Source: Methylococcaceae bacterium
Lineage (GTDB): Bacteria; Pseudomonadota; Gammaproteobacteria; Methylococcales; Methylomonadaceae
Direction: 5' to 3'
Length of the DNA: 27,655 nucleotides
Assembly (NCBI GenBank): GCA_021647585.1
Contig: JAKIUK010000054.1
Span: 1 to 27,655, forward strand
The notes below the pieces were generated by a model. That model had not been told where the DNA came from and searched no databases. It saw only the letters and a program-made list of their open reading frames with translations. The translations under genes were made by a program, and so were the position numbers. This document shows positions 1 to 6,272 of the stretch, piece by piece. Positions within the stretch are counted from its first letter, which is position 1. The number at the start of each line of letters is the position of its first letter.

Positions 1-89
1 CATTCTGTTAGCAGGAATCTATTTTTTGCATGAATAGATCCCCGATAAAATACCTCGGGGATGACGGTGTGTAAGGTGTCACCGTTTTT
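1..89. repeat. Edge of a dispersed inverted repeat with hairpins
   Basis: Two stem-loops lie back to back. ATCCCCGA (38-45) pairs perfectly with TCGGGGAT (55-62), and ACGGTG (64-69) pairs with CACCGT (80-85) followed by five T residues. Read on the minus strand, the stretch resembles the common gammaproteobacterial intergenic repeats that begin GTCATCCCCG and end GATTCCTGC...AGAATG. I therefore read it as one such repeat cut by the window edge. The second hairpin plus T-run could also act as a plus-strand terminator for a gene left of the window. No gene is visible in 1-165. A short (GGCT)4 run lies at 146-161. Confidence 0.45.
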
Positions 90-170
90 CTCATCTATAA
101 GGCGGAGACTCATGGGTAATCAGGTAAGGTTATGTTTCTTTTTTGGGCTGGCTGGCTGGCTGACTAATTA

Positions 171-756
171 GAGCCTACTCAGAAAGTACAACCTATTGAT
201 ATTATTAGAATATAAGGTTTATTTATGGCATAATAGTGCACAAAAAAAAGCTAAACTCACCAAAACCCTTGCACCTATGATCCGTTCTTTCAGCTCCAAA
301 CAACTAACCATTGCAGAATTTGACTGGCCCTTCCAAACGGATCTGGATGAAAACAACCGCTGGGTAACAATAAGTCAATGCATTCCCTGGGATGAACTGG
401 CAGAATTTTATTACCAAGGACTTTCGGTAGAAACAGGTCGTCCGGCAAAAGATGCTCGCATGGTCATAGGTGCGGTCATTATCAAACATAAACTCTGTCT
501 GCAAGAATGGCTATCGACTCAATTACATAAGAGCAAAGCGTGCTGATACCTCTTTAGCATGGATCAACAGCATCTTCTTGGTGATGAACCTATTGATCCT
601 GGTAAGGATCTTTTTTGCGCGTTGTAAAAAGTACCTTGTTAGGAATATATTGCAGATAAAACAAATAGAAAAAATACTTCCCTACTATTTTCAGAAAATT
701 TTTCAGGCTTCTATGGTGTTTCGTCTAAACCGGGGGCTGACTTACTGAGCAGGCTC
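171..756 (+). mobile_element. Internally deleted insertion sequence (DUF772-type transposase) with intact ends
   Basis: The element is 586 bp. Its left end GAGCCTACTCAGAAAGT (171-187) is matched in inverted orientation by the right end, whose reverse complement reads GAGCCTGCTCAGTAAGT (740-756). Both ends are flanked by the palindromic hexamer TAATTA (165-170 and 757-762), consistent with a target-site duplication. AATT as a 4-bp target with one extra terminal base is equally possible because the site is a palindrome. Inside are only the N-terminal and C-terminal parts of a transposase in different frames, so it cannot make its own enzyme. It may still be moved by a full-length relative. The right end falls in the stop codon of ccmI. 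Confidence 0.8.
277..748 (+). pseudogene. Transposase remnant, middle deleted and frame-shifted
   Basis: The first reading frame, from ATG 277 to the stop at 546, carries the N-terminal DUF772-like part of an IS5/IS1182-type transposase: IPWDELAEFYYQGLS, then GRPAKDARMVIGAVIIKHKL. A second frame, open to 748, carries what looks like the C-terminal end of the same protein family: KNGYRLNYIRAKRADTS, then AWINSIFLVMNLL. The switch happens near 500-507, so the catalytic middle is gone and the two remaining parts are out of frame. A full enzyme of this type would be over 400 residues. Family assignment is from remembered motif similarity. The remnant status is clear from the two frames. Confidence 0.75.
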
Positions 757-2549
757 TAATTAATAACCCTGTTTATATTTATATTAATAACCTGCTGACC
801 AGTCACACTAATACTGTCAACCACCCCGATAATATCACCTGGTTGTGTCATAGCATTACCTGACTTGGAAATGCGAGCAGTTAATTTGACATTGTTAAAT
901 TTTGAAAGCTTCATCATAGGCGTCATTGCCTGTGCATCAGTTAACCAGACCGTAGCAGGTAAATCACTAACCTTTTTACGCACAATGGCTAAAGGCATTT
1001 GTGGCCCTGACATAGCTTTTGCATAGATGAAAACGGTATCATTAGCTGTTGTTTGATTCTGTAGTTCTGCCGACAAAGTAACTTTCACCTGTATTCTTGC
1101 CTCACCCGAAGCTTGCTTGTTATTGGCTTCTGGCATTTTTGTGTTTACTGCTGGCACTGCCGCAGATGTGGCTGTAGACGATGCGATTAGCGATTCAACA
1201 TAAGCTATATAGCCCAACATGATATTATGGGATTGAGATCCCGGCTGTAAATGAGTTTCTGCTTTTCGTAAATATTGCAATGCCTCGTTATACTTTCCTT
1301 CCTGAACTCTTGTTTTCCCACCCAACCAAAGAGCTGTTGTGTCATCAGGTTTAATTTCCAGCGCTTTAAATATCAGCGCCTTTGCCTGCTCAGAATATTG
1401 GCCGTTATCTCTCATCACCAAAGCATCCGCATACATCAGCATGACGTCTGCCTGGCTTCCTGACAAGGCCTTAGATTTTTCAAAAGCCGATATGGCTTTG
1501 TCATATTGCTTTAACTGTTTGTAGGCATTACCCAAATCGGCCCAACCCTGGAGATCATCAGGATTATTTTTCAGACGCATTTCTAAACGAACAATGTTAT
1601 CTTCATTAGATCTATTATTTGTAACATTGCTACTCGCAGATGAAACAGTATTTGCTTTACCACCCTCTATCTGAGACTGGACATTTGCTATAAAGGTCTC
1701 TAATTCTCGATAATGCTGTGAACCCTGCTCTATTTGTGGCTGCAAAATTCGTAAATATTTCAACGCTGCAACATAATCACCCTCTTCAACCTTCACCTTG
1801 CCAGCCAACCAAAGCCCGGTAGCATTTTCCGAATCAAGCTCTAGCGCTTTAAAGATCAGTCGCTTTGCTTCCCCAGTAAAACGACCTTGATTGACCATTG
1901 CCAATGAATCGGCATATTGCAACATGATTTCTGGGTCTGTACCGGCCAAAATATTTGCTTTAGAAAAAGCCTCCGCAGCTTTATCAAACTGCTTTATAAA
2001 TTTATAAGATTTACCAAGCATCACCCAGCCTTGCAAATCATCAGGCTGGTTTTTTAATCTTTCGGCTAACCCGGCAACCATATCATCGACAGAACCAATT
2101 TGTGCCTTACCCGCTATTTTTGCTTTTGCTTGGGCTTGTACCTGAGCTTTGGCTGCTATTTTCTCAGGTGCTTCTGGCATTTTCAGCGCTTTTGGACTTG
2201 AATCTCCCAGCATCTGGTACAAAGAAACAGCCACAACAGGCAATAATACAACGAGAATACCAATTATCCAGCGCCCTTGTTTTTTAGGTGCCGAAGAATT
2301 TTGAGTTAAATTCAGATCATCATTCAATGCCATCTCCAGTTCGTTAGCTTGCAATTCATATTGGGTTTGATCTATGCGCCCACTGTCCAATTGAGACTTA
2401 AGATCACTCAATTTCTGACGCGCAATATCGATATTTTGCTGATCAACATCTGATGCCTCAACTTCTCGTTTTTTCCATAAGGGTGGAATGACTATTGACA
2501 GCCCAATAATAATCAGTACAACAGCAATTAGCCAAAATTCAGTTTTCAC
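756..2549 (-). CDS. ccmI: Cytochrome c biogenesis protein CcmI with a duplicated TPR module
   Basis: CcmI is the membrane chaperone that captures apocytochrome c and presents it to the CcmF/CcmH heme-ligation complex in the periplasm. The N-terminus has a membrane segment (residues 5-23), a charged cytoplasmic loop, and a second membrane segment (94-112), as expected. Two similar TPR blocks follow, at about 157-297 and 318-457. Each begins RLKN-PDDLQGW and contains the matching landmarks AKRLIFKALE / AKALIFKALE and QGSQHY / PGSQSH. A beta-rich C-terminal domain completes the 597 residues. Typical CcmI proteins are about 400-440 residues, and the extra length is the second TPR block. The start overlaps the ccmH stop by four bases, so the two are translationally coupled. 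The stop codon lies across the right end of the inserted element at 171-756. Confidence 0.9.
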   Translation of the reverse strand: MKTEFWLIAVVLIIIGLSIVIPPLWKKREVEASDVDQQNIDIARQKLSDLKSQLDSGRIDQTQYELQANELEMALNDDLNLTQNSSAPKKQGRWIIGILVVLLPVVAVSLYQMLGDSSPKALKMPEAPEKIAAKAQVQAQAKAKIAGKAQIGSVDDMVAGLAERLKNQPDDLQGWVMLGKSYKFIKQFDKAAEAFSKANILAGTDPEIMLQYADSLAMVNQGRFTGEAKRLIFKALELDSENATGLWLAGKVKVEEGDYVAALKYLRILQPQIEQGSQHYRELETFIANVQSQIEGGKANTVSSASSNVTNNRSNEDNIVRLEMRLKNNPDDLQGWADLGNAYKQLKQYDKAISAFEKSKALSGSQADVMLMYADALVMRDNGQYSEQAKALIFKALEIKPDDTTALWLGGKTRVQEGKYNEALQYLRKAETHLQPGSQSHNIMLGYIAYVESLIASSTATSAAVPAVNTKMPEANNKQASGEARIQVKVTLSAELQNQTTANDTVFIYAKAMSGPQMPLAIVRKKVSDLPATVWLTDAQAMTPMMKLSKFNNVKLTARISKSGNAMTQPGDIIGVVDSISVTGQQVINININRVIN

Positions 2550-3025
2550 AATTCATCCTCTTTATTCAGTAACTTGCGTATTTTTTCTTTGTCTGTGTCA
2601 TCCAGTTCCGCGATTAGCTGTTTTTTTCTTCGTCGGGTATATAAGAAAACGACAACCAGGCCTATCAATAAAAATGCAAACGGTCCTATCCATAACAGGC
2701 TGGTTTTTAATTTAAAAGGCGGTTTATACAATACAAAGTCACCATAGCGGTCCAACATATAGGTTTTGATTTCCTGCTCGGTTTTTCCTTTCTCAACCAT
2801 TTCGAATACTTGTCGACGCAAATCTTTTGCCAGAGCCGCATTGGAATCACCTATGGTCTGATTCTGGCAAACCATGCAACGCAATTGAGACACCAGAATA
2901 CTATAAATTTTCTCCTGCTCAGGGGTATCAAAATTTTTAGCATCAACACCTCCAGCCAATACATAGCTATTCATAGAATAAATAATCAATAACATAGAAA
3001 TATTTTTAATAATCATTAATTTCAT
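2546..3025 (-). CDS. ccmH: Cytochrome c maturation thioredoxin-fold protein CcmH (CcmL/NrfF-like)
   Basis: The 159-residue protein has a signal sequence at about 1-24, a periplasmic helical domain with the family motif LRCMVCQNQT (cysteines 50 and 53), and one C-terminal membrane anchor at about 108-130 followed by a basic stretch. CcmH keeps the CXXCH heme-binding cysteines of apocytochromes reduced and works with CcmI and CcmF in heme ligation. The start at 3025 has only a weak ribosome-binding site, and an in-frame ATG three codons later is possible. The 4-base overlap with ccmI marks an operon. The usual upstream partners (ccmA to ccmG) are absent: the gene is preceded by a repeat-rich gap of about 850 bases. 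Confidence 0.92.
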   Translation of the reverse strand: MKLMIIKNISMLLIIYSMNSYVLAGGVDAKNFDTPEQEKIYSILVSQLRCMVCQNQTIGDSNAALAKDLRRQVFEMVEKGKTEQEIKTYMLDRYGDFVLYKPPFKLKTSLLWIGPFAFLLIGLVVVFLYTRRRKKQLIAELDDTDKEKIRKLLNKEDEL

Positions 3026-3065
3026 AATTTCACATACAACCCTTGGGATAAATTAAGAAAGCCAT

Positions 3066-3227
3066 TTAGGAATGGGCACGAAATAACTTGAGCAAATAGC
3101 GAAAGATTTTTGTTCATCATCAAGGCGCACAAACATGGGCATAGCAGGCTATGTGATTGTTTGTGCAACGCAGAGGATGGGCAAAAAATAAGCTAGTTGC
3201 TCAAGTTATTTCGTGCACATTCCTTAA
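3066..3227. repeat. Long imperfect palindrome, copy 1 of a dispersed family
   Basis: The left arm begins TTAGGAATGGGCACGAAATA (3066-3085) and continues to AGCAA at 3095. The right arm (3197-3227) is its near-perfect inverse, ending CACATTCCTTAA. Inner arms continue the pairing: GGCGCACAAACA against TGTTTGTGCAACGC in inverse sense. The centre is the self-complementary GCATAGCAGGCTATGT. The whole unit could fold as a single hairpin of about 160 nt. Related copies lie at 5276-5438 and 23521-23741. No coding potential is seen. Confidence 0.75.
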
Positions 3228-3262
3228 TAGTCTTATTTAGTTCTACTTTGTCAGATTATAAA

Positions 3263-3338
3263 TGTAGGGTGCGTTGCACGCACCCAAATTATTTTTTATC
3301 CTTCTATTGCCTAAATGGTGCGTACAACGCACCCTACA
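3263..3338. repeat. TGTAGGGTGCGTT-type inverted repeat
   Basis: TGTAGGGTGCGTTGCACGCA (3263-3282, continuing CC) is mirrored by GGTGCGTACAACGCACCCTA (3317-3336, continuing CA), with a 32-base AT-rich spacer. The left arm also contains the small self-complementary run GGGTGCGTTGCACGCACCC. Repeats beginning TGTAGGGTGCGTT are widespread between genes in many bacteria, so this is probably a known dispersed element rather than a local invention. No gene is present. Confidence 0.7.
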
Positions 3339-3600
3339 AATATACTTTTGTAACGTAGAATTAGCTGTTCGCTTGAGGCATAATGCGATTCTATCTTCAA
3401 CACAAAAATTCAGCCAGTTTTGTTAGACAAAAAAATCCATATATTATCAACCAGCCTTCCAGAATAAATCAACTGATATTATGTCTCTTTGATAATAACC
3501 TTTAATGCATTTAACTTTAATTTACCAGACACCCGCAAAGATACTAAAATAAAAATACATTAATATGGCTATTTACTTAGCACAGGTCAAATTTTAAATA
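3339..3600. other. AT-rich gap without recognisable feature
   Basis: This 260-base stretch separates two dispersed repeats. I see no open frame with coding character, no convincing terminator and no RNA gene in it. Confidence 0.4.
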
Positions 3601-3733
3601 GGTTGTCATTTCGACCGTCAAGACGACTTACACGGATGCAGGAGGTAGGGCAATGCAGGAGCTATTGCCGAGAAGCCTTGTTGCTCAAGTTGTGCTTTGA
3701 CTCAAAGCTCCTCCCTTTGGTCCGAATAACACC
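3601..3733. repeat. GTCATTTCGACC-type inverted repeat with internal hairpin module
   Basis: The ends GGTTGTCATTTCGACC (3601-3616) and GGTCCGAATAACACC (3719-3733) are imperfect inverse copies. Inside, GGCAAT (3649-3654) pairs with ATTGCC (3664-3669) around a GCAGGAGCT loop. The module around that hairpin (about 3634-3675) recurs at 23597-23638, where the stem is ACAAT/ATTGT. This is a dispersed non-coding repeat. Confidence 0.55.
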
Positions 3734-3877
3734 ATTTGTAGAGTTAACCAACAAACGTCAATATTAAGAGTAACCAGCGATAGGATAATAGTCATTTACT
3801 TTAATACCCATTACTCTCCCTCTTTCTAAATCCAATAGAACAACAATTGACCTCTCCAATCATAATATTGGAAAATC

Positions 3878-4450
3878 TTATTGTGGAGGAAATTGCATAA
3901 AAAGCTTTCCCACAACTTCCGTTATCTTCTGCTGTTTCTGTTCAGGCGTGTTAGAAAAATTGACTTTGTCGATCGCAGTTCCTCGCCAAACAAGCTTTCG
4001 ATTATTCGGATTAACGATGTCAACAATCAAAGTGCCCTGGTCGTATGTGTAAATATAAGTTTCACTGCCATAGAACGGATAAAAGTAGTCCCTTTCACGC
4101 CATCCCCCATAAGTCCCATAATTATAATAATTATTAATCGTCTGAATTTCAGTCTGCTTGTCCAGGGTGACATAATAAGTTACCCAGAAGTCTGGCTTAT
4201 TGGTTTTTGATTTCACATACCCCTTCGCAGCCAACTGATCATCAATAGCTTTATGAACCCGGTCGTGCAACAAAGTATTACTATCGATTCTCGGATCGCC
4301 TGTAGTCGCTGGCGCATCTGGAATCCAGTTGTAAAAGTGATAACCTGAAAATGATACATCGGGATCATAATCACTATTCACTCGTAAGGTAGAACAGCCA
4401 GAAACAAATAAAACTATAACAAGAAAACCAAACAAATTAATGCTTTTCAT
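3878..4450 (-). CDS. Putative outer-membrane lipoprotein, DUF4136-like
   Basis: The 190-residue protein begins with a classic lipoprotein signal: a hydrophobic stretch ending VSGC, with the acylated cysteine at residue 19. The mature part starts with a short DYDPDVSFSGYHFYNW segment, and further on there is a tyrosine-rich stretch (NNYYNYGTYGGW). The DYD...F..Y.TY/NW start, the predicted 'RVHKAIDDQLAAKGY' helix and the 'PDFWVTYY' strand match my recollection of the DUF4136 family, whose function is unknown. It stands alone between the repeat-rich gap and the tRNA cluster. Three tandem AGAATTA units lie just upstream (about 4480-4500). A TCCAAT/ATTGGA stem-loop at about 3855-3871 lies after the stop but lacks a T-run. 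Confidence 0.75.
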   Translation of the reverse strand: MKSINLFGFLVIVLFVSGCSTLRVNSDYDPDVSFSGYHFYNWIPDAPATTGDPRIDSNTLLHDRVHKAIDDQLAAKGYVKSKTNKPDFWVTYYVTLDKQTEIQTINNYYNYGTYGGWRERDYFYPFYGSETYIYTYDQGTLIVDIVNPNNRKLVWRGTAIDKVNFSNTPEQKQQKITEVVGKLFMQFPPQ

Positions 4451-4911
4451 AGGTGTAAAACCTTTTGTAGAAAGGTAGAAAGAATTAAGAATTAAGAATT
4501 AAAGATAAAAATAATAACACAAAGTTAAGGAGCGAAGATTCAATCAGTGACTTTTTCACACTAAACATTAACTTTTCCTCACCGTCATAAATCTTACATG
4601 AAACTGTTCACAACAAAACACAATCGCATGAACACGCTGGATTAACAGAAAACACATAAAAGACCTGCAAACTGTCAATATGTTCAATAATTATCAACAA
4701 AGTGAAACTAAAGGGTAACTTTTTGTGGCTGAGCTGGTATGAAAAAAATCACTATTAAACGCCCGACAAGAATTGAGGGGTACAGTGATAGTTCTATTAA
4801 GATAAGCGATTTATCATCTGAAATATTTGCGAAGTTTACCGGGGATACTGACACTTTCTCGACACATAACAAAAAAATAAAACTAAAAGCTATGTACACA
4901 AATGAAATCAT
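4451..4911. other. Gene-free region between the lipoprotein gene and tRNA-His
   Basis: This region holds the upstream sequence of the minus-strand lipoprotein gene and the 3' trailer of the tRNA transcript. It is AT-rich. A 64-codon plus-strand frame (4739-4933) runs into tRNA-His in antisense and has no recognisable domain, so I do not call it. No clear terminator is seen, although the tRNA transcript would meet a T-rich tract at about 4870-4885. Confidence 0.4.
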
Positions 4912-4988
4912 TGGGGTGGACGACGGGGTTTGAACCCGCGACAACCGGAATCACAATCCGGGACTCTACCAACTGAGCTACGCCCACC
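4912..4988 (-). tRNA. tRNA-His (GTG)
   Basis: The reverse complement folds as a tRNA beginning GGTGGGCGTAGCTCAGTTGG. It has the extra 5' G (G-1) that marks tRNA-His, the anticodon GTG in the loop ATTGTGATT, the T-loop GGTTCAAACC, and an encoded CCA end at 4912-4914. It is the last gene of the Pro-Arg-His cluster. Confidence 0.96.
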
Positions 4989-5010
4989 ATAATGAATTAT
5001 CTTTTAAGAA

Positions 5011-5087
5011 TGGCACGCTTGGCAGGAGTCGAACCTGCGACCCTCGGCTTAGAAGGCCGATGCTCTATCCAGCTGAGCTACAAGCGC
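5011..5087 (-). tRNA. tRNA-Arg (TCT)
   Basis: The reverse complement begins GCGCTTGTAGCTCAGCTGGA, has anticodon loop CCTTCTAAG (anticodon TCT, reading AGA/AGG), T-loop GGTTCGACTCC, and an encoded CCA. The acceptor ends GCGCTTG / CAAGCGT, which leaves a G1-U72 wobble where many relatives have G-C. It is the middle gene of the cluster. Confidence 0.95.
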
Positions 5088-5093
5088 AAATCT

Positions 5094-5170
5094 TGGTCGG
5101 GGTAGAGGGATTCGAACCCCCGACATCCTGCTCCCAAAGCAGGCGCGCTACCAAACTGCGCTATACCCCG
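5094..5170 (-). tRNA. tRNA-Pro (TGG)
   Basis: The reverse complement begins CGGGGTATAGCGCAGTTTGG, has the anticodon loop CTTTGGGAG (anticodon TGG), T-loop GGTTCGAATCC and an encoded CCA. It is the first gene transcribed from the promoter at 5227-5255. The order Pro-Arg-His is conserved in many gammaproteobacteria. Confidence 0.96.
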
Positions 5171-5226
5171 AACTAAAACCTTCTTTATGTGCGAAGTTTT
5201 GAAAGGCCTCGCAGTGAAGAAGTAGA

Positions 5227-5255
5227 ATTATAGCGTTGTAATTATTTATCGTCAA
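5227..5255 (-). promoter_or_regulatory. Sigma70 promoter of the tRNA-Pro-Arg-His operon
   Basis: On the minus strand, TTGACG (5255-5250) and TATAAT (5232-5227) are separated by exactly 17 bases. This is a near-consensus promoter about 56 bases upstream of tRNA-Pro. All three tRNAs are on the same strand with 5- and 23-base spacers, so one transcript is expected. Confidence 0.85.
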
Positions 5256-5275
5256 CATAATTTTTAATTACAACT

Positions 5276-5438
5276 TAGGTAACGCGCAATAAATAACCTA
5301 CCAGGATTGCGCAGGATTTTTATTCGTCTTCAAGGCGCAACGAAGGAAGCATAGCAAGCTATGTAACCGTAGTTGCAACGCAGAATACGGATAAAAAGAC
5401 AAGTAAGGCTGGTGGGTTATTTATTGTGAGTTACCTTA
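5276..5438. repeat. Long imperfect palindrome, copy 2, overlapping the end of fchA
   Basis: The left arm TAGGTAACGCGCAATAAATA (5276-5295, continuing to CCAG at 5304) is mirrored by the right arm (5409-5438), whose inverse reads TAAGGTAACTCACAATAAAT and then AACCCACCAG. The inner arms contain CAAGGCGCAAC and GTTGCAACGCAG around the self-complementary centre GCATAGCAAGCTATGT. The right arm encodes the last six codons and the stop of fchA. The left end lies about 20 bases upstream of the tRNA promoter. Confidence 0.75.
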
Positions 5439-6058
5439 GCCTTAACAAGCTGATATATTTCTTCTGTTTGTTCCTCAGCACCCTTCAAAATTTGCTCTAG
5501 CTCTGTTAACTTTGCATCAGCAAATTCTTTGTCTTTAATGCTTCCGGCATTGATATAAACATTAAGTGCAGCACTTTTTAATCCACTGAACCCTGCCATT
5601 ACTGCCACGCCGGCATCACTAACCACACCTGTATTGCCCTTGTCTGCAGCAACCCTACTTAATTTAATAGCCTTTGCACAGGCTTTTGCACATTGCAAAG
5701 GGACAATAGTTGCTTGTTTTAGAGCTGTTTGTATTTGTGTCATTCTAAGCGACTTTTCTTCCTCTGTATTTTTTGGCAAGCCATATGAGGCCATTAACTT
5801 ATCAAAGGCATCGACATCTGCTTTAATCATTTCAGTTAATTGTTTACGCAACGCTTCTGATTGTTGCAGTAACATTTTCATTTCTGCTTCAACTTCAACA
5901 TATTTGGCTTTACCAATTGTTAAATTGCAAACCATGCTGATTAATGCAGCAGACTGTGCACCCATCACTGCTGCAGCACTTCCACCACCTGGTGTCGCTT
6001 TCTTACTGGCTAATTCATCCAAAAAGACTTCTACAGATTTTTCTTTTATTTCGCTCAC
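5417..6058 (-). CDS. fchA: Methenyl-tetrahydrofolate cyclohydrolase / cyclodeaminase-family protein
   Basis: This 213-residue all-helical protein belongs to the formiminotransferase-cyclodeaminase family. It has the characteristic TPGGGSAAAVMGAQSAAL near residues 22-39 and the later block GNTGVVSDAGVAVMAGF. In methylotrophs the stand-alone form, FchA, interconverts 5,10-methenyl- and 10-formyl-tetrahydrofolate in C1 transfer to and from formate, which fits the xoxF context. A formiminotetrahydrofolate cyclodeaminase of histidine breakdown is possible by sequence, but no hut genes are present. The start is GTG at 6058 and follows the family N-terminus; the ribosome-binding site is weak. The C-terminal KVTHNK and stop are encoded by the inverted repeat at 5276-5438. 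It lies downstream of cysS on the same strand, across a 211-base gap. Confidence 0.85.
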   Translation of the reverse strand: MSEIKEKSVEVFLDELASKKATPGGGSAAAVMGAQSAALISMVCNLTIGKAKYVEVEAEMKMLLQQSEALRKQLTEMIKADVDAFDKLMASYGLPKNTEEEKSLRMTQIQTALKQATIVPLQCAKACAKAIKLSRVAADKGNTGVVSDAGVAVMAGFSGLKSAALNVYINAGSIKDKEFADAKLTELEQILKGAEEQTEEIYQLVKAKVTHNK

Positions 6059-6191
6059 TTACAATTCACTCTTGATTTTAGTTTGTTGGTATCTATTCAG
6101 CAATTTCTATAAAGGAGGCTGAATGCTAATTATCAGGCACCTGCAGCAGTGTTTTCATGGACATAAAAATATGCCCTTATAAATCAATAAT

Positions 6192-6272
6192 TAGTACTCC
6201 ATCAATGTTGTATTAATTGCGGACTAAAGTCCGCCCTGAAGTATCCGCCAATACAAGTGTGATGAAGTACTA
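6192..6272. repeat. Palindromic repeat (GCGGACT/AGTCCGC type) containing the cysS stop codon
   Basis: TAGTACTCCATCA (6192-6204) is mirrored by the right end, whose inverse reads TAGTACTTCATCA (6260-6272). TTGTATT (6208-6214) pairs with AATACAA (6251-6257). In the middle, GCGGACT (6219-6225) and AGTCCGC (6228-6234) form a tight hairpin. The cysS stop TAG is the first three bases of the repeat on the minus strand. A related unit starts at 15530. No gene lies in 6059-6269. Confidence 0.7.

Noticed and set aside
38..62. Rho-independent terminator at the first hairpin
   Set aside because: The stem is good, but no T-run follows; only the next hairpin (64-85) has one.
470..546. A separate gene in the second frame of the insertion sequence
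   Set aside because: The second frame before about 500 is out-of-frame transposase DNA; only the part after the deletion junction resembles a transposase C-terminus.
3066..3733. CRISPR array
   Set aside because: The repeats are three different inverted units, not regularly spaced direct repeats with spacers.
4739..4933. A 64-codon plus-strand frame before the tRNA cluster
   Set aside because: It runs antisense into tRNA-His, has no recognisable domain and lacks a good ribosome-binding site.
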